A stretch of DNA of 50,955 nucleotides from an uncultured beta proteobacterium (GTDB taxonomy: Bacteria > Pseudomonadota > Gammaproteobacteria > Burkholderiales > Burkholderiaceae_C): NCBI GenBank assembly GCA_903828665.1, contig CAIKMZ010000142.1, positions 1 through 50,955 of the forward strand, read 5' to 3'. The notes beneath the pieces were generated by a model. The model worked only from the letters and a program-made list of their open reading frames with translations, did not search any database and was not told where the DNA came from. This document shows, piece after piece, positions 7,944 to 18,510 of this stretch. A program made the translations under genes and the position numbers. How positions within the stretch are numbered: the stretch's first letter is position 1; every line of letters starts with the position of its first letter.

Positions 7944-8828
7944 ATGTCCCTGGTTCTGTATTGCAAGAGCTATCGCACCGATCTGAAACGGGCGGTCCGT
8001 CTGGCCAGATCCGTGCGGCAATTCAATGCAGACGCGATTGCCTTTTATCTCTCGGCACCGCAAGCCGATGTGGCGCTGTTCAGGGAACATCTCGCCGGCC
8101 TCGGCGTCGAGGTCATTGCCGACGAACTAATCGTCGGGCGCAACCCCAGGCTCGATCCGGCCCGGCTCGCGTCCCTGCCCGGCAGCCTGTCGCAGCAAAT
8201 CGTCAAGTCGGAGTTCTGGCGCCTGGGCATCGCCGACAGCTACCTGTGCCTGGACTCGGACGCCGTTTTCATACGCCCCTTTGGGCGCAGCGATTTCCTG
8301 TGCGAAAACGGCTTGCCGTACAGCGTCATGGACGAAAGCCGTGAATTGCTGGAAGCCGCGCTCGTGGCGCGCAAGCCGGAAGTCGTGCGCAACTTCTTTG
8401 ACGAGGCGGCAAGCGTTCAAAGCCGGTTCGAGCGCAGCGGCCGGGCCTTTGCCTTCGGGCCTTTTCCGGTGATCTGGCACAAGGCCGTCTGGGAAAGCCT
8501 GGAATCGCAATTTCTTGCGCCGCGCGCCATGAGCCTGCTCGACGCCATCGAGCTCGCGCCACTGGAATCGCGCTGGTACGGCGAGGCCCTGCTGCGCTAC
8601 CAGGCCATATCCCTTATGCCGTGCCAGCCCTTGTTCAAGGTCTACCACTATGCATGGCAACTGGACCGGGACCGTCGCGCCGGCGTCGGGCTCGAGCAGC
8701 TTGCGCAGCTCTACAGCGGCGTCATCTACCAGTCTGCCTGGGAGCGCGAAATGGATTGGCCGCGCGAAGGCGGCAGTTGGTCGTCGCGCCTGGCGCGTCG
8801 CTTACGACGCCGGCTGGGCCGGTCCTGA
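7944..8828 (+). CDS. DUF6492-like putative glycosyltransferase
   Basis: The 294-residue protein begins at the ATG at 7944. It has a beta-alpha-beta start (LVLYCKSYRTDL), a QQIVKSEFWRL helix and the LCLDSDAVFIRPF segment, where DSD behaves like the metal-binding DxD of GT-A enzymes. FGPFPVIWHKAVWE and RWYGEALLRYQ in the second half match what I recall of the DUF6492 family, found in polysaccharide loci. The C-terminus is Arg-rich. It lies 5 bp after the methyltransferase and its end overlaps the convergent gene by 27 bp. Donor and acceptor are unknown, and the family assignment is from memory of motifs. Confidence 0.6.
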   Translation: MSLVLYCKSYRTDLKRAVRLARSVRQFNADAIAFYLSAPQADVALFREHLAGLGVEVIADELIVGRNPRLDPARLASLPGSLSQQIVKSEFWRLGIADSYLCLDSDAVFIRPFGRSDFLCENGLPYSVMDESRELLEAALVARKPEVVRNFFDEAASVQSRFERSGRAFAFGPFPVIWHKAVWESLESQFLAPRAMSLLDAIELAPLESRWYGEALLRYQAISLMPCQPLFKVYHYAWQLDRDRRAGVGLEQLAQLYSGVIYQSAWEREMDWPREGGSWSSRLARRLRRRLGRS

Positions 8829-9767
8829 AATCGCATCGTCGCGAAAACGGGCAATCTTCTTCTTCCACAACCACTTCTTGAAAAAGCTGCGCGGCGCATC
8901 GCCCGCGAGCGCGCCGATCCGGAGCCTGCGTCGCAGCTCCAGCGCCGGCGTCCATTCACCGGTCGCCTTGATTTCCTCGTAGGCCTGCAGGATGGCGAGA
9001 TTGCCCAGGCGCGTGTGCTCGAAGCGCGCATCCGGGTGCTTGCTGCGCAGCAGTTTCTTGTTGCGCCGCATCAGCGCCTTGGCGGCCGCGCTGGCCTTGA
9101 ACGTCGCGCTGCCGACGTGAAGGACAAAGACGTCTTCCGTGATCGCCTGCCGGTAGCCGAAGCGCCTCAGGCGCAGGCTGAAATCAAAGTCTTCGTAGTA
9201 GCCCAGGCCGAAGGCCGGATCGAGCCCCTCCAGCGCATTCCAGACATCGCGCCGGATCGCGATGCAGAAGAAGTCGCAGCGGTAGACCGGCATCAGGCGC
9301 TGCGTCGGCCTGTCATGCAGGTGGTGCCCGATGCGCAGCCATTCGGCATGCGAGGCACCCGGCTGCCACAGGCGCTGGCCATTGCCGGCCACATTGGTCA
9401 CAGGTCCCAGCATGGCCACGTCGGGCGGCGATTCGCGGATCACGCGCTTGAGTGCGTCGATGGCCTTGGCCGGAAAAACCGTGTCGTTGTTGACCAGCAG
9501 CAACCAGTCGCCCTGCGCCTGCGCCGCGCCATAGTTCATGCCGCCGCCAAAACCGCGATTCGATTCGCTCAGCAAGCACTTGACCGACGGATGCTGCGCG
9601 CCCCAGGCGGCGAGCTTGCTCGCAGAATCATCGGGCGAGCCGTTCTCCACCACCAGCACTTCGACCTCCGGGTCGTCCAGCCACGGCTGCAGCGAATCGA
9701 GGCAGACGCCGGTTGTGGCGTCGAAATTGCGAAAGCTCAGGACCACGAGCGACAGCAGCACTGGCAT
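8802..9767 (-). CDS. Family 2 glycosyltransferase, rhamnosyltransferase-like
   Basis: The 321-residue GT-A enzyme starts LSLVVLSFRNFD. It has VVENGSPDDS, then SNRGFGGGMNYGA (the NxGfaxGxN pattern of WbbL-type rhamnosyltransferases), the metal-binding VNNDT motif, and GYYEDFDFSLRLR with the catalytic ED pair. The C-terminal tail is basic (KKWLWKKK), suggesting membrane association. Its ATG shares one base with the stop of the upstream GT4 gene (TGATG). Its 3' end overlaps the convergent DUF6492-like gene by 27 bp. It probably adds a sugar to an LPS core or O-chain; the nucleotide sugar is not deducible. Confidence 0.84.
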   Translation of the reverse strand: MPVLLSLVVLSFRNFDATTGVCLDSLQPWLDDPEVEVLVVENGSPDDSASKLAAWGAQHPSVKCLLSESNRGFGGGMNYGAAQAQGDWLLLVNNDTVFPAKAIDALKRVIRESPPDVAMLGPVTNVAGNGQRLWQPGASHAEWLRIGHHLHDRPTQRLMPVYRCDFFCIAIRRDVWNALEGLDPAFGLGYYEDFDFSLRLRRFGYRQAITEDVFVLHVGSATFKASAAAKALMRRNKKLLRSKHPDARFEHTRLGNLAILQAYEEIKATGEWTPALELRRRLRIGALAGDAPRSFFKKWLWKKKIARFRDDAISGPAQPAS

Positions 9768-11104
9768 CAGGCGCGTGCTTTTGGCAGTTGATCGACCCAG
9801 CCCAGCAGCTGCGTCACCGCCGCCTCGGTGGTGTAGGGACTGCTGCGGCCGCTGTCGGGCAGGCCGCCGGATTGCCAGCGCGCATAGAGCTGCTCCAGTG
9901 CGCCGGCCAGCGCTTCGCTCACGGCCACGCGGTCATCGGCGCTCTCACCGGACAGGACCGCGTCATGGCCCTGACCGCGCAGCAGTGATGCCATCTGCGG
10001 GTTGCGATGCACGACGGCCAGGATCGGACGCTGCATCCACAGGTACTCGTACATCTTGGACGGAAAGTATTCCGAGCACAGGGCGTCCTCGCCGTGCATG
10101 AGCAGCAGCACATCGACCGCGCGCATGCGGTGCAGGATCTGCTCGCGCCCGCTCAAACCGGTGGCGGGATCGGCTTCGATGCGGCCGAAGTTGCGCAGGC
10201 AGTCGTCGACGCGGGAGGCCGCCAGCGCCTCGGTTGAGATCCGGTCCAGCGCGCCGCCATAAACATGCAGTTCGGTCGCCGCGACCAATTCGGGACGGCG
10301 CACGGCCAGCAGGTCCAGCGCCGCGATGATCGGGCCCAGGTGCCGGGTCGGCGAGAGCGAGCCGAAGTGCCCGAGCACGAATTTCGGTCCCGGCCGGTAC
10401 GGCGGCAGGACGTCGAAGGGACGGTCGATGCCCGGCAGCATGACCTTGCCGCGCTGCGCCAGATGCGGGTGCCGCTCTTTGGCGCTGGCCAGGGCCTGAT
10501 CGGTGAACCAGATCGCGATGTCGGCGTCGGTGCAGATCTGGCGCTCCACCTCGGCCTGCATCTTCTGCCGCGCCGTGGCGGGCGTGGTGCCGGGCACCAC
10601 CATCGGGTCGTGCACCTCGGCCAGCCAGGGCGTGCCGGTCGCGCGTTTCAAGGCGCGGCCCGCCATATGCGCGGCAAAGGCGCCGCCGGTCGAATAGATC
10701 AGATCGAATGGTTTCTGCCGCGCCAGGCTGCGCCCCTTCAGGTAGGCGCTGAGCCACCAGGACCACGAGCTTTCCACCGGACGCAGCAGCTTCTCGATCA
10801 CCATTCCGGGCAGCAGGACCAGGGACGCCAGCAGCATGACGGCGCGATAGCGCAGACCGCCGCCCCAGCGCTTGCGCAGCACATGGCGCAGTTCGAAACG
10901 GATGCCGGCGGGCCCCGTAGGCCAAAGCTGGTAGTGCTCCAGCAGCGCGTCCTGCTTTCCGGAAACGCCGCTGAGCACAACCACCTCGACACCGGCTTGC
11001 GCCAGATGCGCCAGCTTGTCCGTGATGGTGTGGCTGGCGGCCCGGCCATCCATGTTGAAGGCGTGGCTGATCACCAGCCATCGTTGTTTGGTTTCAGCGA
11101 TCAT
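9767..11104 (-). CDS. Family 4 (group 1) glycosyltransferase
   Basis: From the ATG at 11104 the protein has 445 residues and a GT-B fold. The N-terminal Rossmann half starts RWLVISHAFNMDGRAASH and includes TPWLAEVHDP. The C-terminal half begins KFVLGHFGSLSPTRHLGP and contains the CSEYFPSKMYEYLWMQRPILAV segment, which matches the donor-binding E-x7-E-type region of GT4 enzymes. A frame extended to 11155 would be encoded in a dispersed palindromic repeat, so I reject that start. A hydrophobic stretch around residues 90-105 (VMLLASLVLLPGMVIEKLL) suggests monotopic membrane binding. Position in the locus indicates a surface-glycan role; specificity is unknown. Confidence 0.82.
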   Translation of the reverse strand: MIAETKQRWLVISHAFNMDGRAASHTITDKLAHLAQAGVEVVVLSGVSGKQDALLEHYQLWPTGPAGIRFELRHVLRKRWGGGLRYRAVMLLASLVLLPGMVIEKLLRPVESSWSWWLSAYLKGRSLARQKPFDLIYSTGGAFAAHMAGRALKRATGTPWLAEVHDPMVVPGTTPATARQKMQAEVERQICTDADIAIWFTDQALASAKERHPHLAQRGKVMLPGIDRPFDVLPPYRPGPKFVLGHFGSLSPTRHLGPIIAALDLLAVRRPELVAATELHVYGGALDRISTEALAASRVDDCLRNFGRIEADPATGLSGREQILHRMRAVDVLLLMHGEDALCSEYFPSKMYEYLWMQRPILAVVHRNPQMASLLRGQGHDAVLSGESADDRVAVSEALAGALEQLYARWQSGGLPDSGRSSPYTTEAAVTQLLGWVDQLPKARA

Positions 11105-11132
11105 GTGGGTCGGGCGGGATGGATGCGTCGTT

Positions 11133-11188
11133 GTCATTGCGGGCCTGACCCGCAATCCACGGATGCCGGATCGAGTCCGGCATGACAG
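11133..11188. repeat. Dispersed palindromic repeat, copy 1
   Basis: Two imperfect palindromes lie side by side: GTCATTGCGGGCC..GACCCGCAATCCA (11133-11159) and GGATGCCGGATC..GTCCGGCATGAC (11161-11186). A near-identical pair occurs at 31233-31303. It lies in the 120-bp gap between two glycosyltransferase genes, the only sizeable gap in an otherwise contiguous operon. Such elements resemble REP/MITE-like intergenic repeats widespread in proteobacteria and can form strong RNA hairpins. Confidence 0.8.
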
Positions 11189-11224
11189 CCTCTTGCTTTG
11201 TGCGCGCCATGATTTGCGAGAGTC

Positions 11225-12349
11225 TCACGAGTTGATCGAAGCTGCCTGCGAGTACAGCGCGTCGTATTGTAGGGCGGCCTCCTCCCAGGAATGCTGCCTG
11301 GCAAAGACCAGGCCGTGCTCGCGCAAACGCGCCGCCAGTTCGGCATCGCGCAGGACCGCGTCGATCCGGGCGGCCAGCGCCGCGGCGTCTTTCGGGTCCG
11401 GCAGCAACAGCGCTTGCGCGCCATCGCTCAGCTCGCGCGCAATGCCGCAATGCGCGGGGCCGCTCACCACCACCGGCAGGCCATGGGCCATGGCTTCGAG
11501 CACCACCATCGCATAGCTGTCCTCCAGCGTCGGATGGGCCAGGCAGTCGGCCGCGCCATAGGCCGACGCGAGATCATTGACCACGCCCGCAAAATGCACG
11601 CGCGCCGCGAGGCCCAGGCGTTCAGCCAATTGCCGGTATTGGGGCACGGTCCTGGGGTTGCCGACGACCAGCAGCTCAACGTCCGGCGCCAGATGCGCCA
11701 GCGCCTGCAGCAGGGCGTCGAGGCCCTTGCGCGCATAGTCGTTGGCGACAAACAGGATCAACCGGGCCTGGGCCGGCAGGCCCAGTTGTTCGCGGGCCTG
11801 CGCGCGTGACAGAGAGGCCGGCCCCATCCGCGTGCCGGGCGTGATCACCGCGACCGCGCCGCGGCATGCCGGATAGGCCTGTTCGCACTCGTCGCGCAGG
11901 CTCTCCGAGCTGGCCACGACGCAGCTTGCGCGAAAGCGCGCGCCCTCGAGCCAGACGTAGGTCAACAGGCGCGGGCTCAAGCACACATTCACCCAGCGCA
12001 GCCAGCGGCGCCAGCCGCTGCGCCCGGCCAACAGGTTGAGCCGAAGCGGCCGCACGTGGATCGTCTGCACCTGGCCGTGCCAGGTGTTCTCATGCGAGTG
12101 CACGACGTCGAAGCCGCTGCGCGTCTGGCGCCAGCTGTCGAACGCGAACACCAGCTGATTGAGCCAGCGCGGCTTGCGCCCCAGGCACAGGACGCGGTGA
12201 TAGTGCACGCCGCAGACCGGCTGGTTCGATTCCTGCGAAAAGACGTGGACTTCGTGGCGCGGCGCCAGTTGCTCGACCAGCGCCACCGCATAACTCTCGG
12301 CGCCGCCGCCCGACCTCGAAAAGACCCGATTGAGGACGGCGATGCGCAT
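11225..12349 (-). CDS. Family 4 glycosyltransferase (WaaG-like)
   Basis: From the ATG at 12349 (MRIAVLNRVFSRSGGGAE) the protein has 374 residues and two Rossmann domains of the GT-B fold. The glycine-rich SGGGAESY loop is at about 12-19. The C-terminal domain contains LFVANDYARKGLDALLQAL and ...EDSYAMVVLEAMAHGLPVVVS, the E-x7-E motif that binds the nucleotide sugar. The pattern is that of WaaG/RfaG-like LPS core glucosyltransferases. A longer frame to 12394 would run into rng, so it is rejected. It follows rng by 4 bp, placing it in the same transcript as housekeeping genes. Confidence 0.83.
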   Translation of the reverse strand: MRIAVLNRVFSRSGGGAESYAVALVEQLAPRHEVHVFSQESNQPVCGVHYHRVLCLGRKPRWLNQLVFAFDSWRQTRSGFDVVHSHENTWHGQVQTIHVRPLRLNLLAGRSGWRRWLRWVNVCLSPRLLTYVWLEGARFRASCVVASSESLRDECEQAYPACRGAVAVITPGTRMGPASLSRAQAREQLGLPAQARLILFVANDYARKGLDALLQALAHLAPDVELLVVGNPRTVPQYRQLAERLGLAARVHFAGVVNDLASAYGAADCLAHPTLEDSYAMVVLEAMAHGLPVVVSGPAHCGIARELSDGAQALLLPDPKDAAALAARIDAVLRDAELAARLREHGLVFARQHSWEEAALQYDALYSQAASINS

Positions 12350-12353
12350 CGGA

Positions 12354-13829
<1,476 letters not shown>

Positions 13830-13839
13830 GATGCTGTTC

Positions 13840-14448
13840 TTACACCTTGAAACCGAAGGACCGCAGCAATTGCGCGGTCTCGTACATCGGCAAGCCCATG
13901 ATGCCAGAATAACTGCCGCTGATATGGGAAATGAAGGCGGCGGCGCGGCCCTGCACGGCATAGGCGCCGGCCTTGCCCAGCGGCTCCTGCGATGCGGCGT
14001 AGGCCTTGAGCCGGGCCGCGCTGATGGCGCCAAACGTCACGCGTGAATCGGACAGGGCCTGCTCCCGCTTGCGCGCGCTGCCGAGTGCCACGGCTGTGAG
14101 GACCCGGTGCGTGTGGCCGGCGAGCTCACCGAGCATGCGCACCGCGTCGGCCGCATCATCGGGTTTGCCGTAAATGGTGCGCCCACGCGCCACCGTGGTG
14201 TCGGCGCACAGCACCGGCGCTGGCGGCAGGCCGCGGCGCTTCAGGCGCGCCAGGGCCGCATCGAGCTTAAGCTGCGTGACGCGCTGCACATAGGCCGCCG
14301 GCGCTTCGCCCGGCAACACGTGTTCCAGCGCCTCGGCATCTTCGTCGGCATCGGGCAGCAGCAGCCGATGGCGCACAGCCAGTTGATCGAGCAGTTGCGC
14401 CCGGCGCGGGCTCTGCGAGGCGAGGTAGATGAAGGGACTGGCTGGCAT
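13840..14448 (-). CDS. maf: Maf-family nucleotide pyrophosphatase (YhdE type)
   Basis: This 202-residue protein has the Maf signature [10 protein letters not shown] (about 11-20), the catalytic ADTTVA segment (about 83-88), and [10 protein letters not shown] with [12 protein letters not shown] near the C-terminus. This combination matches the dTTP/UTP pyrophosphatase subfamily (YhdE) rather than the m7GTP-specific YceF. It hydrolyses non-canonical or pool nucleotides to the monophosphate plus pyrophosphate. Genes of this subfamily often neighbour rng, as here, with gaps of 9-10 bp on both sides. Confidence 0.92.
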   Translation of the reverse strand: MPASPFIYLASQSPRRAQLLDQLAVRHRLLLPDADEDAEALEHVLPGEAPAAYVQRVTQLKLDAALARLKRRGLPPAPVLCADTTVARGRTIYGKPDDAADAVRMLGELAGHTHRVLTAVALGSARKREQALSDSRVTFGAISAARLKAYAASQEPLGKAGAYAVQGRAAAFISHISGSYSGIMGLPMYETAQLLRSFGFKV

Positions 14449-14457
14449 GAAAACCGC

Positions 14458-14925
14458 CTATTCGCGATGGTAGGGATGATGGGCATTGATCGACCAGGCG
14501 CGGTAGATCTGCTCGATCAGCAGCACACGCACCATTGCGTGCGGCAGGGTCAGGTCGGACAGGCGGATGCGCTCGTGCGCCGCCCGCTTGAAGGCCGGGT
14601 CGAGCCCGTCGGGGCCGCCGATGACCAGCGCCACATCGTCGCTCTCGAGCTGCCAGTGCGTGAGCTTTTGCGCCAGCGCCGCCGTCGTCAGCGATGTGCC
14701 GCGCTCGTCGAGCGCCACGATGCGGCAGCCCTTGGGCAGAACCGCCTCGATGCGGGCGCGCTCGGCGGCGTAAAGGGTCTCGACGGATTTGGAGGCGCGC
14801 GGCTCGGTCTTAACGGCGCGCAGTTCGACCTTGAGTTCGTGCGGAAAGCGCTTGGCGTAGTCATCCCACGCGGTCTGCGCCCAATCCGGGACGCGCTGGC
14901 CAACCGCAACAATGACCAGCCGCAC
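14458..14925 (-). CDS. rlmH: 23S rRNA pseudouridine-1915 N3-methyltransferase RlmH
   Basis: The 155-residue SPOUT-fold protein (typical length 155) starts [15 protein letters not shown]. It includes the cofactor-knot motifs [10 protein letters not shown] (about 72-81) and [17 protein letters not shown] (about 98-114), and ends with [26 protein letters not shown], the conserved C-terminal trefoil knot. It methylates pseudouridine 1915 in helix 69 of assembled ribosomes. It follows rsfS by 13 bp; the rsfS-rlmH pairing is conserved in many bacteria. Confidence 0.96.
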   Translation of the reverse strand: MRLVIVAVGQRVPDWAQTAWDDYAKRFPHELKVELRAVKTEPRASKSVETLYAAERARIEAVLPKGCRIVALDERGTSLTTAALAQKLTHWQLESDDVALVIGGPDGLDPAFKRAAHERIRLSDLTLPHAMVRVLLIEQIYRAWSINAHHPYHRE

Positions 14926-14938
14926 CGGAAGCGTCCGC

Positions 14939-15658
14939 TCAGGCCTTGCGAACGGCCGGCTTGCGAGCGCCCGCCTTCTTGGTGGCGACCTTGCGCGCCG
15001 GGGCCTTGACCACCGGTGCCTTGACCGGCGCGTTGACCGTCACCTTGGTCAGCACCGCCGTGGCTGTCGGCGCCTTGGGCGTGGTCTTCCTGGCCACTAC
15101 TTTCTTCGCCGGTGCCTTGGTGGCAGCCGACTTGGCGTCCTGCACGCGCTTGAGTTGCGCCTTGGACGGGAAAGCTTCCTGCACACCCTTCTTGGCGGCG
15201 TTGGAGCGCTTGAGGCTGGGTTCGGGCTTGAGCGCGGCCTTCACCGGCTTGGCCGGCGCGGCGATCTCCTTGACCGCCGGCTTGGCGGCGCCGAACTTCA
15301 GGCGCACCGGCTTTTCGCCCCACAGCTCTTCGAGGTTGTAGTACTGGCGGAAGCTCGGCTGCATGATGTGGACCACGGCCTGGCCGCAGTCGACAATGAT
15401 CCACTCGCCATTGGTCTCGCCCTCGACGCGCGGCTTGGGAAAGCCGGCATCGCGCACGGCGTCGCGAACGCTGGCGGCCAGGGCCTTGGTCTGGCGATTC
15501 GAGGTACCCGATGCGATGATGACCCGCTCGAACAGCGCCGAGAGATGCTCGGTGTCGAAAACCACGATGTCATGGGCTTTGACGTCTTCCAGACCATCGA
15601 CGATGGCGCGCTGAAGTTTCTGAATGTCTTTTTTGGCGAGGGTTGTGGTAGTCATCAA
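14939..15658 (-). CDS. rsfS: Ribosome silencing factor RsfS with long basic C-terminal tail
   Basis: Residues 1 to about 120 are a normal RsfS/Iojap domain ([52 protein letters not shown]). The domain binds L14 on the large subunit and blocks subunit joining in stationary phase or starvation. The remaining roughly 118 residues are almost entirely Ala, Lys, Pro, Val, Arg and Thr, with repeated APAKK, KAPV and RKxA units like a histone H1 or AlgP-type tail. Most RsfS proteins are about 105-130 residues, so this nearly doubles the length. The start overlaps the nadD stop (ATGA). Confidence 0.93.
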   Translation of the reverse strand: MMTTTTLAKKDIQKLQRAIVDGLEDVKAHDIVVFDTEHLSALFERVIIASGTSNRQTKALAASVRDAVRDAGFPKPRVEGETNGEWIIVDCGQAVVHIMQPSFRQYYNLEELWGEKPVRLKFGAAKPAVKEIAAPAKPVKAALKPEPSLKRSNAAKKGVQEAFPSKAQLKRVQDAKSAATKAPAKKVVARKTTPKAPTATAVLTKVTVNAPVKAPVVKAPARKVATKKAGARKPAVRKA

Positions 15659-16278
15659 GCAGTCTGGTAAAGGTGGTGGTCTTCAATATAACGCGCAACC
15701 GGTTCAAAGACCAGAGGCCCGAGGGCCTGGCGCGCTGCGATTCGGGCTCGAATCTCGGTTGCGCTGAGCGGCACGGCTGGCATCGGCAGGTGCCGAAATC
15801 GCGATTCGTAGCGCTTGGGAGCGCAAAAGCGGGGCTTGTTCCCCTTCCAGTCGCCGCGGTCAGCTACACAAATTATAGCAGTCTGCAGAATTTCCTGCCA
15901 GGCATGCCAGGTCGGCAGCGCGCGCGCCTGATCTTCGCCCATCAGCAGGAACAGTTCGGCATCGGGCCATTCCTTTTTCAGCTCGCGCAAGGTATCGACG
16001 GTGTAGCTCGGGCCCGCGCGTTCGGTTTCGCGCGCATCGACGACCACCTGCGGCAAGTCGGCAAAGGCTAGCCGCGCCATGGCCAGCCGGTGCTGTGGCG
16101 GACTCAGGGGCCGCGCCTTGTGCCAGGCGTGCCCGGTCGGGATGATGCGCAGCTCATCAAGCTGGAGTTCCTGCAGGGCCGCGCGCACCAGCGCCACATG
16201 GGCCGCGTGCGGCGGGTCGAAGGCGCCGCCGAACACCGCGATGCGCCGCGCCCGGGGCTGAGTCGCCACCGGTGTCAC
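15655..16278 (-). CDS. nadD: Nicotinate-nucleotide adenylyltransferase NadD
   Basis: The 207-residue nucleotidyltransferase has the GGAFDPPHAAHV motif (about 17-28; HxGH-like, here HAAH) near the N-terminus and the C-terminal SATEIRARIA signature. LLMGEDQARALPTWHAWQEI is the family's substrate-pocket segment. It makes deamido-NAD from nicotinate mononucleotide and ATP, an essential step of NAD synthesis. It starts 1 bp after hemF ends and overlaps rsfS. Confidence 0.95.
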   Translation of the reverse strand: MTPVATQPRARRIAVFGGAFDPPHAAHVALVRAALQELQLDELRIIPTGHAWHKARPLSPPQHRLAMARLAFADLPQVVVDARETERAGPSYTVDTLRELKKEWPDAELFLLMGEDQARALPTWHAWQEILQTAIICVADRGDWKGNKPRFCAPKRYESRFRHLPMPAVPLSATEIRARIAARQALGPLVFEPVARYIEDHHLYQTA

Positions 16279-16279
16279 C

Positions 16280-17212
16280 TCAGACCCAGTCCCGGCGCAC
16301 GAGATACTTCGTGTAGAGCTCGGCTTCCGGCGAACCGGCCGCCGGCACGTTCTGGTACGACCAGCTCACCAGCGGCGGCATCGACAGCAGGATCGACTCG
16401 GTGCGCCCGCCCGACTGCAGGCCGAAGTGCGTGCCGCGGTCCCAGACCAGGTTGAACTCAACATAGCGGCCGCGCCGATAGAGCTGGAACGCGCGCTCGC
16501 GCTCGCCATAGGCCAGATGCATGCGGCGCTGCACGATCGGCAGGTAGGCGCCCAGGAAGGCGTCGCCGACCGACCGCATCATGGCCAGGCTCTCATCGAA
16601 TCCCAGTTCGGAGAAGTCGTCGAAGAAGATACCGCCGACACCGCGCTGCTCGTCGCGGTGCTTCAGATAGAAGTACTCGTCGCACCACTTCTTGAAACGG
16701 GCATGCTTGTCTCGGCCAAAGGGCGCGAGCGCCGTCTTGCACGCGGTGTGGAAATGCACGGCGTCCTCTTCGAAGCCGTAGTACGGCGTCAGGTCCATGC
16801 CGCCGCCGAACCAGCACACGAGCTTGCCGTCGGCGCCGGTGGCAGCGATCATGCGCACGTTCATGTGCACCGTCGGCACGTAGGGGTTGCGCGGATGGAA
16901 CACGAGCGAGACACCCATCGCCTCAAACGATGCGCCGGCCAGTTCGGGACGGCTCTGCGTGGCCGAAGGCGGCAGCGCCGGTCCGCGCACATGCGAGAAG
17001 CCGCAGCCGGCGCGCTCGAACACCGGGCCGCCTTCGAGAATCTGAGTCACCCCCTGCCCTTGCAGCTTTTCCTCGGGCGGCTTTTGCCAGGCATCGACCA
17101 GAAAGGTCGTGCCGTCGAGTGCCGTGACGGCAGCGGTGATGCGCGATTGCAGGCCGGTCAGGTAGCTGCGCACGGCACCGGTCTGGCTGGCGCTGAGGTC
17201 CTGCATGCTCAT
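16280..17212 (-). CDS. hemF: Oxygen-dependent coproporphyrinogen III oxidase HemF
   Basis: The 310-residue protein (family about 300) has the catalytic-region motifs [17 protein letters not shown] and FHTACKTAL, the [13 protein letters not shown] segment, and [19 protein letters not shown] near the C-terminus. The homodimer decarboxylates coproporphyrinogen III to protoporphyrinogen IX using O2, so the organism can make heme aerobically. Its start overlaps the purD stop by 4 bp (ATGA). No oxygen-independent hemN is in the window. Confidence 0.96.
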   Translation of the reverse strand: MSMQDLSASQTGAVRSYLTGLQSRITAAVTALDGTTFLVDAWQKPPEEKLQGQGVTQILEGGPVFERAGCGFSHVRGPALPPSATQSRPELAGASFEAMGVSLVFHPRNPYVPTVHMNVRMIAATGADGKLVCWFGGGMDLTPYYGFEEDAVHFHTACKTALAPFGRDKHARFKKWCDEYFYLKHRDEQRGVGGIFFDDFSELGFDESLAMMRSVGDAFLGAYLPIVQRRMHLAYGERERAFQLYRRGRYVEFNLVWDRGTHFGLQSGGRTESILLSMPPLVSWSYQNVPAAGSPEAELYTKYLVRRDWV

Positions 17213-18510
17213 GGCGTGGCCCCCTTGATGGCGCGGTGGCCGATGTCGGTGCGGTACTGCATGCCGTCGAAATGCACGCCGGCAATCACCTCATAGGCGC
17301 GCTGCTGCGCCTGTTTGACGTTGTCGGCCAGCACCGTCGCACACAGCACGCGCCCGCCGGAGGTGACGATATCGCCGCCCTGCATCGCCGTGCCGGCATG
17401 GAACACGACCGCATCCTCGGCATCCTTCGGCAGGCCCGTGACGCGGTCACCCTTGCGCGGCTGCGCCGGGTAGCCATGGGCGGCCAGCACGACACCGAGC
17501 GCAGTGCGCCGGTCCCACTGCAGCTCGATCTGATCGAGGCGGCCGTGCGGTCCCGGTTCGGTCGCGGCCAGCATGACTTCGAGCAGATCGGTCTTCAGTC
17601 GCAGCATGATGGGCTGCGTTTCGGGGTCGCCCATGCGGCAGTTGAATTCAAGCGTCTTGGGGTGTCCGCTGGCGTCGATCATCAGGCCGGCGTAGAGGAA
17701 GCCGCTGTAGGGGATGCCGTCCTTTTCCATGCCGCGGATGGTCGGCACGATGATCTCGCGCATGGCGCGCGCATGCACGTCGGGCGTGACCACGGGCGCC
17801 GGCGAATAGGCACCCATGCCGCCGGTGTTGGGCCCCTGATCGTCGTTGAGCAGGCGCTTGTGGTCCTGGCTGGTGGCCAGCGGCAGCACGTTCTTGCCGT
17901 CGCACATGACGATGAAGCTGGCTTCCTCGCCGACCAGGAATTCTTCGATCACGACGCGCGCACCACCCTCGTTGTGGCTGACGCCGAGCCGATTGCCCAG
18001 CAGCATGAAATCCACCGCCTCGTGTGCCTCGTGCGCTGTCATGGCCACGACCACGCCCTTGCCTGCTGCCAGGCCGTCGGCCTTGACCACGATCGGCGCG
18101 CCCTGCCGTTCGATGTAGGCATGCGCCGCCGCCGGATCGGAAAAGGTTTCATAGGCCGCGGTCGGAATGCCGTGGCGCTTCATAAAGGCCTTGGAGAAGG
18201 CTTTCGAGCTTTCCAGTTGCGCGGCCGCCTGCGTCGGGCCGAAAACGCGCAGGCCGTGCTTGCGGAACTCGTCGACCACGCCCGCCGCCAGCGGCCCTTC
18301 GGGGCCGACCACCGTCAGCGCGATGCCGTTGGCCAGTGCCCAGGCGCGCAATTCGGGCACGCCCGTGACATCGACGTTGTCGAGTTGCGGATCGAGCGCC
18401 GTACCGCCGTTGCCCGGCGCCACATAGACGGCCTCCACTTTGGGCGACTGGCGCAGCTTCCAGGCCAACGCGTGTTCACGGCCGCCGCCACCAATGACGA
18501 GAACCTTCAT
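17209..18510 (-). CDS. purD: Phosphoribosylamine-glycine ligase PurD (GAR synthetase)
   Basis: The 433-residue ATP-grasp enzyme starts [19 protein letters not shown] and contains [23 protein letters not shown], the central ATP-grasp [14 protein letters not shown] (about 146-159), [18 protein letters not shown], and [12 protein letters not shown]. It catalyses the second step of de novo purine synthesis. Length is usual (about 425-435). It overlaps yebC upstream and hemF downstream by 4 bp each, so translation of the three is likely coupled. Confidence 0.97.
   Translation of the reverse strand: MKVLVIGGGGREHALAWKLRQSPKVEAVYVAPGNGGTALDPQLDNVDVTGVPELRAWALANGIALTVVGPEGPLAAGVVDEFRKHGLRVFGPTQAAAQLESSKAFSKAFMKRHGIPTAAYETFSDPAAAHAYIERQGAPIVVKADGLAAGKGVVVAMTAHEAHEAVDFMLLGNRLGVSHNEGGARVVIEEFLVGEEASFIVMCDGKNVLPLATSQDHKRLLNDDQGPNTGGMGAYSPAPVVTPDVHARAMREIIVPTIRGMEKDGIPYSGFLYAGLMIDASGHPKTLEFNCRMGDPETQPIMLRLKTDLLEVMLAATEPGPHGRLDQIELQWDRRTALGVVLAAHGYPAQPRKGDRVTGLPKDAEDAVVFHAGTAMQGGDIVTSGGRVLCATVLADNVKQAQQRAYEVIAGVHFDGMQYRTDIGHRAIKGATP

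Noticed and set aside
11105..11155. Longer N-terminus for the GT4 gene at 9767
   Set aside because: The extra 17 codons come from the dispersed repeat and flank; the family-like sequence starts at 11104.
14946..15341. Plus-strand frame opposite the RsfS tail
   Set aside because: It is the complement of an Ala/Lys repeat region; the tail is in frame with a good RsfS domain on the minus strand.
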